From assembly GCF_003353055.1 (NCBI RefSeq), contig NZ_QKWJ01000035.1, forward strand, positions 707-64,706: a stretch of DNA of 64,000 nucleotides. The letters are read 5' to 3'. How positions within the stretch are numbered: position 1 is the stretch's first letter; every line of letters begins with the position of its first letter. A program made the position numbers and the translations under genes. The DNA is from Cupriavidus lacunae (GTDB lineage Bacteria > Pseudomonadota > Gammaproteobacteria > Burkholderiales > Burkholderiaceae). Below the pieces are notes generated by a model. The model was not told the origin of the DNA. It saw only the letters and a list, made by a program, of their open reading frames with translations, and searched no databases. Below, one piece after another: positions 26,466-34,810 of the stretch.

Positions 26466-28040
26466 TCACGCTCGTTTTCCAAGTTCCCGAGCAAGCGATG
26501 CAGCTAGCTCGATGCATAGGTGTAGTGCCGCGTAGGCAGTTCCGGCGTCGACCGGTGCTCCCTCTTGGTGTTGGCCAAAGTCACCGAACCCGTAAACGGC
26601 GTTCATGAGGACATAGGTTCCCTTCGTGACGTGCTTGGCGCATGGCGCGCTCTTCTGGCTTGCGCCAGTCATCAGCCCGAGCAGCCGCACACGCTGCCCA
26701 CCCTGAGGAAAAGTGGTTTCCCAAGCACTGACATTTTCGTCGTTGCGTTTCCAGAGACTCATCCATCCAGAGGGGATGCGCTTTTCCGGTATTTCCGCCC
26801 CCCAGATCAGGTCAAAGGCCTTGTCGACGATCCCTCGGATATGGGTCAGAAAAACATCTGGGTGATCTGGTAGATCGTCAATCCCGAGGCTCAGATATCT
26901 TGCCAATTTCGCGTCGAGCTGGTCTATATGCGAAATGCGATACTCCAGCGCCCCGCGCAGATTGCTCTGGTAGGCGCGTACGTCGCCAAATAGACGAGAC
27001 AACGAACTACCTTCATTGGGCATTTCGTCTAGGAGCTGCTCCAACAAACGGCTCGGCCGCAGCAGCTTGTTTCCAGACAGTTGAACAAACCCGCGTTCAA
27101 TCAGAATGTCCGCGTCAGTCGCCGAAACCTCACCTCGCGGCACGGGGGCTTGCTCTCGAACCCGCCGGAAGGACTCCTGACTGGTCGGAGGGCACTCTGT
27201 CCACAGAAGACTAAGCCGATCGCGAACGGCCGGGAAGGTCAAATCGCAGGCAGTACGCATTGCCTCAGGGCCTATTTCGCCGGTACTGCCGTTGCTCAGC
27301 ACCGTATTGAGTACCTCCAGCGTGAGGAGAGGCGATGCGTTGGTGGCGTTGAGCAGTTCGGTACGGGCACCGTTGGTCAGGCGAATCTCTTGCACCTGCC
27401 TCAGCACCTCATCGAGGTCATGATCATCAAAGCAGCCCACGCGGATGGGAGTAGGGTCGAAGATGTTCCAAAAAGGGCTGGTCTCTGCATTGGGGTCACG
27501 AATCAGCTCGCTCAACCGTTTGCGGCTTGCGGTCACCAATCGCAAGCTAGGCTTGATCGCCAGCTCACGTAGCTGATCCCAGAGGTTGCGGGTCAAGCGT
27601 CCATTGGCGACGGCCTTGTCGAAGCCGTCCAGCACCGCCAGCACTTTCCCGCCTTCATCCTTGAGCGCATCGAGCACCTCCGCAATCTCGGCTGCCGAGC
27701 CGTTGGACTCGGTTTCGAGATGGTCGGCGTAGTCCGGATGACTGGCCCTCAAAGCCCGCGCCAGTTCCTGGCCGAGCAAACGGATGAAATGCCCATCACT
27801 GTCCAAGGTCTGATGGGCCAAGTCCCACAGAAAGATGGCGGAATACGGCTCCCCTTTCTGTTGCAGACGCTTGACCAGTTCCGCGAGCAACACGGTCTTT
27901 CCCCCAAACCGCGGCCCCACCAATTGCAGATGGTCCGGGGCCGCCTTGGTTAGCGAGGCTGTCAACCGGTCCAGCGGCGCTTTGCGGCCCAGGCAAGGCG
28001 GAAAGGGTGTGCTGCAAATGGGAAACCTGCGGTCAGGCAT
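26466..28040 (-). CDS. AAA/STAND-type ATPase, last gene of the CARF-controlled operon
   Basis: A 524-residue predicted P-loop ATPase. Walker A is GPRFGGKT (residues 42-49) and Walker B is VLAVLDGFDK (about 133-142); STAND-like features include the N-terminal GRKAPLDRL and a winged-helix-like region in the middle. The C-terminal ~150 residues (GYGFGDFGQH-like segment, FDLIWGAEIP) are unfamiliar and could be an effector or sensor. The ATG at 28040 overlaps the preceding stop by 8 bases; an open extension upstream runs into the fusion gene. It is the fifth coupled gene of the operon, with a second ATPase in the protein just before it. Confidence 0.7.
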   Translation of the reverse strand: MPDRRFPICSTPFPPCLGRKAPLDRLTASLTKAAPDHLQLVGPRFGGKTVLLAELVKRLQQKGEPYSAIFLWDLAHQTLDSDGHFIRLLGQELARALRASHPDYADHLETESNGSAAEIAEVLDALKDEGGKVLAVLDGFDKAVANGRLTRNLWDQLRELAIKPSLRLVTASRKRLSELIRDPNAETSPFWNIFDPTPIRVGCFDDHDLDEVLRQVQEIRLTNGARTELLNATNASPLLTLEVLNTVLSNGSTGEIGPEAMRTACDLTFPAVRDRLSLLWTECPPTSQESFRRVREQAPVPRGEVSATDADILIERGFVQLSGNKLLRPSRLLEQLLDEMPNEGSSLSRLFGDVRAYQSNLRGALEYRISHIDQLDAKLARYLSLGIDDLPDHPDVFLTHIRGIVDKAFDLIWGAEIPEKRIPSGWMSLWKRNDENVSAWETTFPQGGQRVRLLGLMTGASQKSAPCAKHVTKGTYVLMNAVYGFGDFGQHQEGAPVDAGTAYAALHLCIELAASLARELGKRA

Positions 28041-31000
28041 GCTCTTCCTCCGATTCAATCCGCGCGCGACTTGCCACCACGTCGGCATCATGTTGTTGTT
28101 CAATCCATTGCGCCATCAGCGGGATCGCTAACCTATAGTGACCGTCGAAGATTTCGCCGCTCAGTTCTATCAAGTCAAGCTCGCGTAGATAGGCCAGGTC
28201 CACATCGAGTGCCGCGTCATCCGCTTCCACGCCGACCTGCACCAGTTGCTCGCGCAAGGTGCCGAAACTGATGGAGTTGCCGCGCTTGAAATTGAGCGCA
28301 CACAGGGACAGGATGAACTGACGCCGGCAACCGCCCATGGCAGGACCGCGTGCTGCGAAATCCCATAGGGTGGCAAAATGCTCGTTGTCACGCACAAGCA
28401 CGGCGGCCGCGTGCTCCACGACGCTGAGCGTAATCGAGCGCGTTTTGGTCTGGCTGGCGAAGTCGAAGATGCGGTTGCACAAGCACTGAATGAGGTAGGG
28501 CTGGCGCGCCGTCGTCTCGATGACGCGGTCCACCGCCTCGTCAGAGAACACCAATAGGTCGCGCACCGGCTCGGTCACGATGCGCCGCGCGCTGTCAACA
28601 TCCAAGGCGGTGACTGGGATGGTCGTGCCCAGTCCGTAAAGAGCCGACCAGTACTCCTCACGCAGCCGCTTCAGGCGTCTCGACCCCGTGAGGATGGCCG
28701 AGAACTTCGGATAGCTCTGGATCAGGAAGCGGATGTTCTCCGGCACCTGCGGCGAAGTGACTCCATTGTCGATACCTTCCTGCAGCTTGTCGAACTCATC
28801 GAGCATGAGGACAATGCCAAGCCCCTGCGATTCGACAACCAATAGCAGCACCTCAAGATAGTCACGGAAGTCTGCAAAGGACGAGTCTTCGGCGATTCCA
28901 CTGCGACAAGCCTTCCGGCAGCGTTTGCTCTCCTTGAGTCTTTCAAGTGTGTTTGCCCCAAATAGCGTCAGCCCTTCTACGGTCGATCCATCCGGTAGCG
29001 GCGTCTCGACTCCCAGAGTAGCGACTCCCTTGGCTAGCTCGAAAGCAATATGTCGAAAAACCTCGGCCGTCGGCACTCCCACGGCCTGAGATGCCCCCTC
29101 CGCCCCCTGCAGGCTCGCATACACCGCCAGCCAATCTGGAATGGCCGTGCGCCCTTCCAGGTGCTTGAGTATGGAGGTCTTGCCGGCCCGGCGGTTGCCT
29201 TCCAGCAGCACCACGTTGCCGTGAGTGATGATCTGACGGGCCAGCTGCTCAAGCAAACGCTCACGGCCATAAAACACCGCATGCCCATGCTGCGGCTCCA
29301 GCGGACTGCCCGTCACATAGGGACTGCCGCCCAGTTCGACATGACTTACCTCCGCGGCCTGCGGTGGTGCTTGGACGAGCTGGATCATCACTTCGATGCT
29401 CCCGCTCACGTTGTTGCCGATCAGCGTGCGAGCTTGCCAATGAAGTTTCAGCGCCAATCGCTCGCCCTGCTTGGGTGCATCGCCGCGGAGCGTCAGCGCC
29501 AGCGTGCCACTCTCGGCCAGGTAAGGGCTGTCGATCAGGCCCCAATCCGGCTCGCTGGTGACCTGCACCGCTCGCAACGGCAGCGCGCCGGCATTGGCCA
29601 GCATGAGCGTGAATTCGGCTGCGCTCCCCGTAGAAAGCGTCGGCGGCGCCTGTGTGACCCGTAACTCGGCGCTGCCAGCCAGGTCATCGATGAGCTCACG
29701 AAGCCAGGCATGCAGGCGTTCGGCCACAGCACGCGCCTGGGCTTCCACGGGCAAGTGGCCACTCGCCCGCTCGAGCATCACACGTACGCCGCGTTCGGCA
29801 TCCTGCAACACACTCAACAGACCCGGCCCGGGTGGGATCTGCGCCAGACCCGACAACGGCTCCAGCGTATCGACCAGCGGCCGCAGCCAGCGAGCAGAAT
29901 CGCTACTGACGTCCTCCTGCGCCAGCCAGCGTCGGGGTGTCGCCGCCATGGCCACAAGGCTTTCCATCGCCCTCAGCGGAGGGGGGGCGTCCAGGCCAGC
30001 GGCAAGCACCGGTAGCTTGTTGCTGAAGTCCGCCAGCCAGGTGGCCAACCGCTCAGCTTCGCCGCTGGCACTGGCCTGGATGAGGAAGTTCAGTGCATCG
30101 GTGCCGTGCTCGCGGAACTGTGCAGCCGCCCGCGCCTGCAGGCCCAAAGGCGGCAGCGGCACCGGCAGTTCATCGAGCACAACGCGATTCAGGTGCTGGA
30201 TTACCGCGCCGCGCGATCGGGCGGCCAACCAATTCTGGCAGTTCGGGCTCGCCAGATAGGCCACGAGGAAGGCTGGATCCAGCCTTTCGTGATTGGGGCG
30301 CAGCACATAGAGGCCATTGCCCGCAATGGCACCGACGGCACCGTTGCGCACGACGGCCGCCTTGCCAATGGTGCCCGATTTTGACACCAATACATCGCCC
30401 GGCAGGAGCGCCCAGCGTCGCTCGACCGCCGCCAATTCAGCACGTACCCACCGCGACGGGCGCCCTACTTTGCCTTGATTGAGATCCTTAATGCGCAGAT
30501 AGGGAGTGGCCGGGGCGCGCTCCTCAAGCTCGGTGGGTTCATCCACCAAGTCGGCCGACTTGACGGCCCGGCCGGCCATCACTTGCGCCACGTCCTTCAG
30601 CGGCAAGACTAGGCCTTGCTCGCCAGGCGCTCCCTCGTTCAGGCTGGCCAGCAGCTCATCCAACCCGCCTTCCTCCCGGCGGCGAGGCGTCAGGTCCCAA
30701 TCCGTGGCGGCGAGGTCGTCCAACTTGACTTCCCACACCGAGCGTGCGAGCCCGTCGCTGCTGGGCGTCCCTTCGGGCACACCGGGGGGCAGTTCGCTTG
30801 GCGTTCTCAACTCTGGGCGGCGCACCTCCTGCGCGAGCTGCCTCGCCAGCTCGGCGCGGATCACCGGCGCCTTGCGGCGACCACTGGCTTCGAATTGGGA
30901 CGCGGCAGCAACCATGCGTACCCGCTCGGCACCACCCTGACGGCGCAGCAGCAGCAATGCACCCTTGACGCCGGTATACGGCGCAAAGGCCCCCGCCGGC

Positions 31001-32076
31001 AGACCCACGACGGCCTCGACCTGCCCCCGCTCCAACAAGTGCCGACGCAAATCGCGCTCGGCGCCACCACGGAACAAGAAACCCTCAGGCACCACAATCA
31101 CCGCGCGCCCCTGCGGCTTGAGCTGCGTCAGCGCGTGCTGGATGAACAGACCCGCGCTGTCGCTGGTTGGGAAGGCGAAGTGCTGGTGCCCCCCAGCATC
31201 GCGCGGCAGCTTAGCGCCAATTGGAGGGTTGGCCAGTACCAGGTCGAATCCCTGCTGGCGCAAACTGCTCGGTGCCTCCCGCTCCAAGCTGTTACCCAGT
31301 TCAAGTAGCGGATGCTCGATGCCTGCGAGCACCAGACGTGTGAGCCCAAGCAAGAAGGCGCTCTCGTTGATCTCTACCCCGGCCACATCCAGCAACGCGC
31401 CGGGGCGCTGAGTCGTCCGCCGGCTGCGCTCAGCTTCGCGCCAGGCGGAAATCAGGAAGTTGCCCGAGCCGAAGCAGGGGTCATACACCCGCTCACCCGG
31501 CTGTGGCTGGGCCAGTGCCGCCACAAGACGGGCGATGTTGGCCGGCGTCTGGTACTGGCCGTCGTAAGCCTCGCTGGTTTCAGCCAGCACCGCGTCGAAC
31601 AGCTCTAGCGCCGTGCGGCGCTCGCCGGGGGTATCGAGCGGCAGAGCATCGAGCCATCGGATGAGGTCGAACACATGAACCGCGTGCACCCTCACCAACC
31701 GTCGCAGCGGCCCGGCTAGGCGGGGCAGCCAGGCCATCGCCGCGTTCAAGCAATGGGGATCGGCGCGTTCCAAATGGGCCACCAGGGCAGACACGAATCC
31801 CGCCCAATCGCTGGGCTGGTCGATCTGAACCAAATGCGGCCATTGCAGTGCAGTGGGCAGCGAGGGGTGATAAGGCCGCTCCTCGAAAACTGCCATGGCC
31901 TCCTGCTCGGCCTCTGCCACGCTCAGCCAGCGCAGCAGCAGTAGAGTCGCGAATGCCTCGCGGATGAGGGTGTTCGCATCATGATTGGGCAGCGCGCTGG
32001 TCAGCGCTGCTTCAAGCGCGGCGACCAGATGCTTGCACTCTTCACGGAGGACCAGGGGGTCACGCACGATGCTCAC
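28033..32076 (-). CDS. N6-adenine methyltransferase - TRD - Ig-like - AAA ATPase fusion
   Basis: A 1347-residue protein with at least four parts. Residues ~1-400 are HsdM-like: motif I is DPCFGSGNF (199-207), and the catalytic motif reads NPPI (283-286), not NPPY/F. Residues ~520-650 match one HsdS target-recognition domain (TPYLRIKDLNQG ... GDVLVSKSGTIGKAAV). About 800-905 looks like a beta-sandwich (CARDB/Ig-like) domain. The last ~420 residues are an ATPase with Walker A GNRRAGKT (960-967) and Walker B IVLMLDEFD (1088-1096). It overlaps hsdS by ATGA and the next gene by 8 bases. I know no named family with this layout. It may be a self-contained modification-sensing protein. Confidence 0.8.
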   Translation of the reverse strand: MSIVRDPLVLREECKHLVAALEAALTSALPNHDANTLIREAFATLLLLRWLSVAEAEQEAMAVFEERPYHPSLPTALQWPHLVQIDQPSDWAGFVSALVAHLERADPHCLNAAMAWLPRLAGPLRRLVRVHAVHVFDLIRWLDALPLDTPGERRTALELFDAVLAETSEAYDGQYQTPANIARLVAALAQPQPGERVYDPCFGSGNFLISAWREAERSRRTTQRPGALLDVAGVEINESAFLLGLTRLVLAGIEHPLLELGNSLEREAPSSLRQQGFDLVLANPPIGAKLPRDAGGHQHFAFPTSDSAGLFIQHALTQLKPQGRAVIVVPEGFLFRGGAERDLRRHLLERGQVEAVVGLPAGAFAPYTGVKGALLLLRRQGGAERVRMVAAASQFEASGRRKAPVIRAELARQLAQEVRRPELRTPSELPPGVPEGTPSSDGLARSVWEVKLDDLAATDWDLTPRRREEGGLDELLASLNEGAPGEQGLVLPLKDVAQVMAGRAVKSADLVDEPTELEERAPATPYLRIKDLNQGKVGRPSRWVRAELAAVERRWALLPGDVLVSKSGTIGKAAVVRNGAVGAIAGNGLYVLRPNHERLDPAFLVAYLASPNCQNWLAARSRGAVIQHLNRVVLDELPVPLPPLGLQARAAAQFREHGTDALNFLIQASASGEAERLATWLADFSNKLPVLAAGLDAPPPLRAMESLVAMAATPRRWLAQEDVSSDSARWLRPLVDTLEPLSGLAQIPPGPGLLSVLQDAERGVRVMLERASGHLPVEAQARAVAERLHAWLRELIDDLAGSAELRVTQAPPTLSTGSAAEFTLMLANAGALPLRAVQVTSEPDWGLIDSPYLAESGTLALTLRGDAPKQGERLALKLHWQARTLIGNNVSGSIEVMIQLVQAPPQAAEVSHVELGGSPYVTGSPLEPQHGHAVFYGRERLLEQLARQIITHGNVVLLEGNRRAGKTSILKHLEGRTAIPDWLAVYASLQGAEGASQAVGVPTAEVFRHIAFELAKGVATLGVETPLPDGSTVEGLTLFGANTLERLKESKRCRKACRSGIAEDSSFADFRDYLEVLLLVVESQGLGIVLMLDEFDKLQEGIDNGVTSPQVPENIRFLIQSYPKFSAILTGSRRLKRLREEYWSALYGLGTTIPVTALDVDSARRIVTEPVRDLLVFSDEAVDRVIETTARQPYLIQCLCNRIFDFASQTKTRSITLSVVEHAAAVLVRDNEHFATLWDFAARGPAMGGCRRQFILSLCALNFKRGNSISFGTLREQLVQVGVEADDAALDVDLAYLRELDLIELSGEIFDGHYRLAIPLMAQWIEQQHDADVVASRARIESEEEHA

Positions 32077-33278
32077 AGCTCCCCGGCGAAGGCTTTGCGT
32101 AGCACCGCACCGCGCAACGCTTCAATCTCGCCCGACTGCGATTCCGATTGCAATTGACCGATCAGCTCGTGGGCGGCGTCCAGGCGGATGATGATCTGCT
32201 CTTGTTGGGCTAGCGAAGGCACGGGAATGCTGACCTCTCGAAGGCGTTCGCCGGAGATCTTCACCATCGTCTGACTGGAACCTAAAGCACGTGCCTTTAT
32301 CTGCTTGCGTGCACCTGCGCTGCGCAATGCGTAGGCGAGATAGCGCGGCAGAACCTGCGAACGGTCTGCCTTGAGTTTGATGAGAAGATCTGGATAGATC
32401 AAACGTCTCTCTGGTTTTTCCATTGCCACTGCAGCCAACCCCACCAGCTCAATCGTGTTAGCACGCGATACAAACACATCCCCCGCGTCAATGTCGAACT
32501 GCTGCGCTACGGTGTCAGGAAGCACAATCGGTTTCTCGTAACCGACGCCAAGATCAACGCTTCTTACTGCGGTCAATGTGAGCACAGCTCCATCGGCTCG
32601 ACCTTCAGTGTCCTGAGCAATGGATCGTCCATTGCGAACCGTGGTGACAAGGTCGCCCACTATGCGTGTGGCCCATCCTTCGCTATCGACCAAGTCAGGG
32701 TGCAACTCCGACTCAATCAGCGATGCAGACAAGTACTGCTGTTGCAGTTGCGATGATGCACGCAAGGTCTCGATTTCTTCTACCCGCGCCATGCAATCAT
32801 TGATACGGGTGACGATGCGGCCCTGTTCGTCGAGAGATGGAACGGGAATCTCTATTTGTTCAAGCTTGGCCTTTGTTATATGTCGCAACCCGGCCGCACC
32901 ATGGGCGAGGTCAATCATCTCGTCAAGGCGACTATTCGTTGCATAAACGAAGTATTCAGGCAGGATTACATCTTGCTGAATAATGACCTTGAAGATGTGT
33001 TGGTTTAGGAGTGCCTCTCCGCGGTCCCAGATGAAGCATCCAAACGAGGTCCCCGGCGTCCCGGACCAAGAAAGAAGCACATCACCGGAATCAATCCGGT
33101 GCTTCTCCATGAACGAACCCGAAAAGTAGTTAAATGGCTTCTCAGGGTCGTTGAGATTCTGAATCCGTACGATTGGTAACCCAGTAGTTCCCCAATCTTC
33201 CGGCTTGAACGCTCTGCCATTGATGTACTGGGCGAGTTCACCAAGTTTGTAGGTTTTCCAAGTGGCTGGAAACGTCAT
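32073..33278 (-). CDS. hsdS: Type I restriction specificity subunit HsdS
   Basis: A 401-residue HsdS that sets the DNA sequence recognised by the methylase and the nuclease. Two target-recognition domains are visible: TYKLGELAQYINGRAF ... IPVPSLDEQGRIVTRI and VGDLVTTVRNGRS ... IPVPSLAQQEQIIIRL, each ending in the usual conserved dimer helix. It begins by ATGA overlap with hsdM and ends by ATGA overlap with the fusion gene. Confidence 0.93.
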   Translation of the reverse strand: MTFPATWKTYKLGELAQYINGRAFKPEDWGTTGLPIVRIQNLNDPEKPFNYFSGSFMEKHRIDSGDVLLSWSGTPGTSFGCFIWDRGEALLNQHIFKVIIQQDVILPEYFVYATNSRLDEMIDLAHGAAGLRHITKAKLEQIEIPVPSLDEQGRIVTRINDCMARVEEIETLRASSQLQQQYLSASLIESELHPDLVDSEGWATRIVGDLVTTVRNGRSIAQDTEGRADGAVLTLTAVRSVDLGVGYEKPIVLPDTVAQQFDIDAGDVFVSRANTIELVGLAAVAMEKPERRLIYPDLLIKLKADRSQVLPRYLAYALRSAGARKQIKARALGSSQTMVKISGERLREVSIPVPSLAQQEQIIIRLDAAHELIGQLQSESQSGEIEALRGAVLRKAFAGEL

Positions 33279-34810
33279 TCGGCACGCTCCAGCAAGGATT
33301 CGAGCTCATCCAAGAGCTCGGTAATTCGAGCCTCGTTAGTCTTGATCGACTGAACTAGGTCCAGCGCGGGTCTATGCTCGTAGTCATCCACCTTGTTGGG
33401 GTTCTTGGCCGAGAGGTCATAGCCATTTGCAACGATGTCAGCAATAGGTACCGTCCACGAGTTTTCACTTTCCACACGGCCTTGCCTTTTCGCCAAGAAG
33501 TCGGGCAATTGGTTGCCGGCAATGGGTTTGCGCGTCTGCTTGAGCTCGAAACCGTCATTGGTCAGAGCGTAATACCAGACGGATTTCGTGCCCGAGCCAT
33601 CTTCAGTACGGTCGAAGAAGATCACGTTGGTCTTGACGCCGGTGTACGGCAAGAAGCAACCCGCTGGCAACGACAGAATGGTGTGTACCTCGAACTGTTC
33701 AAGCAGCTCCTTGCGCACCTTCTGATCCGGCCCGCCCCGGAACAGAACGCCCTCGGGGATAACCACCGCCGCGCGCCCACCCTTGTTCAGGTTGGCCATG
33801 ATGTGCTGGAGGAACAGGCACTCGGTGGCGCTGGAGCGCACGCGGAAGTTGGTTTGCAGCTCCTGGGCCATCTTGCCGCCGTAGGGCGGGTTGGCGAGGA
33901 TCACCTGGAACTTGTCCTTCTCAGCAACGTTCTGGCTATGTACCTCCAGCGTGTTGGCCAGCTCCAGGTTGGCGCCTTCGATGCCGTGCAGGATCATGTT
34001 CATCGAGCCCAGCAGATAGGTAAGGGGCTTGAGCTCCAAGCCATAGAATGTCTTGTGCTGCAACTCGTCGAGCTGCTTGCCACTCAGTGTGTTGTTGTGG
34101 CGAATGTAGTCGGCCGCCTCGCCCAGAAAGCCCGCCGTGCCAAAACAGGGGTCGTACACTTGGTCGCCGGCTTGGGGCTGCACCACCTGCACCATAGCGC
34201 GGATGATGTGGCGCTGGGTGTAGAACTCGCCGGCGTAACCGGCCGAGTCGGCGGCCACGCGCTTCAGCAAGTCTTCGTAGATTTCCGACAAGACGATGAC
34301 GTCTGTCTCGCTGGAGAAATGCAGCTTGTCGACCTGCTGCACCACCTTAGCAAAGCTCACGCCACGGCGACTGTAATTGCGCACGTTGTCGAATATGCGG
34401 CGGAAACGCTGGGCCAGCGCGTCGTGGCCCAAGCCCTTGGCGGGGTCGGGGCTGGTGAGCTTGATCCACAGCTTGCCGTCGACGAACTCCAGCATATCGT
34501 CGGGGTGGTCGGTGTCCTGCGCCCAATGGCTCCAGGCGTATTCCCCGGCCAGGCGGCGCTCGTAGGGCGTGTCGTCGAAGGTGGCTTCCTGCTCCTTGCG
34601 GCTCTCGGTTTCATCAAAAGCCTTGAGAAAAAACAGCCAGGCAAGCTGCTCCACGTAATTGCGGGCATCCACGCCTTCGGCGTTGAGCTGATCGCAAGCG
34701 TTCTTGACGATCTGCTGCACTTCTTGGCGGCGGTGATCGGTGTTGTTCTGGGTCAAGTCGGGTCCTGTATTATTGCGGCTGCCCGGCGCATCAGGCAGCC
34801 ATGGGTACAT
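33275..34810 (-). CDS. hsdM: Type I restriction DNA methyltransferase HsdM
   Basis: An N6-adenine methyltransferase of about 511 residues. Motif I is DPCFGTAGF (220-228) and the catalytic motif is NPPYGGK (307-313). FYTQRHIIRAMV precedes motif I as in other HsdM proteins. The ATG at 34810 overlaps hsdR by 20 bases; a TTG at 34756 with AGGA ahead, giving LTQNNTDHRRQ as start, is a good alternative because many HsdM proteins start there. It makes the M2S core with hsdS. Confidence 0.93.
   Translation of the reverse strand: MYPWLPDAPGSRNNTGPDLTQNNTDHRRQEVQQIVKNACDQLNAEGVDARNYVEQLAWLFFLKAFDETESRKEQEATFDDTPYERRLAGEYAWSHWAQDTDHPDDMLEFVDGKLWIKLTSPDPAKGLGHDALAQRFRRIFDNVRNYSRRGVSFAKVVQQVDKLHFSSETDVIVLSEIYEDLLKRVAADSAGYAGEFYTQRHIIRAMVQVVQPQAGDQVYDPCFGTAGFLGEAADYIRHNNTLSGKQLDELQHKTFYGLELKPLTYLLGSMNMILHGIEGANLELANTLEVHSQNVAEKDKFQVILANPPYGGKMAQELQTNFRVRSSATECLFLQHIMANLNKGGRAAVVIPEGVLFRGGPDQKVRKELLEQFEVHTILSLPAGCFLPYTGVKTNVIFFDRTEDGSGTKSVWYYALTNDGFELKQTRKPIAGNQLPDFLAKRQGRVESENSWTVPIADIVANGYDLSAKNPNKVDDYEHRPALDLVQSIKTNEARITELLDELESLLERAE

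Noticed and set aside
26107-26494. Small open frames between the HEPN-like gene and the last ATPase
   Set aside because: They lack ribosome sites, overlap one another on both strands and have biased composition.
28041-28103. An upstream start for the terminal ATPase gene
   Set aside because: It would overlap the fusion gene by 71 bases. The ATG at 28040 gives the usual 8-base coupling overlap and starts just before the conserved domain.
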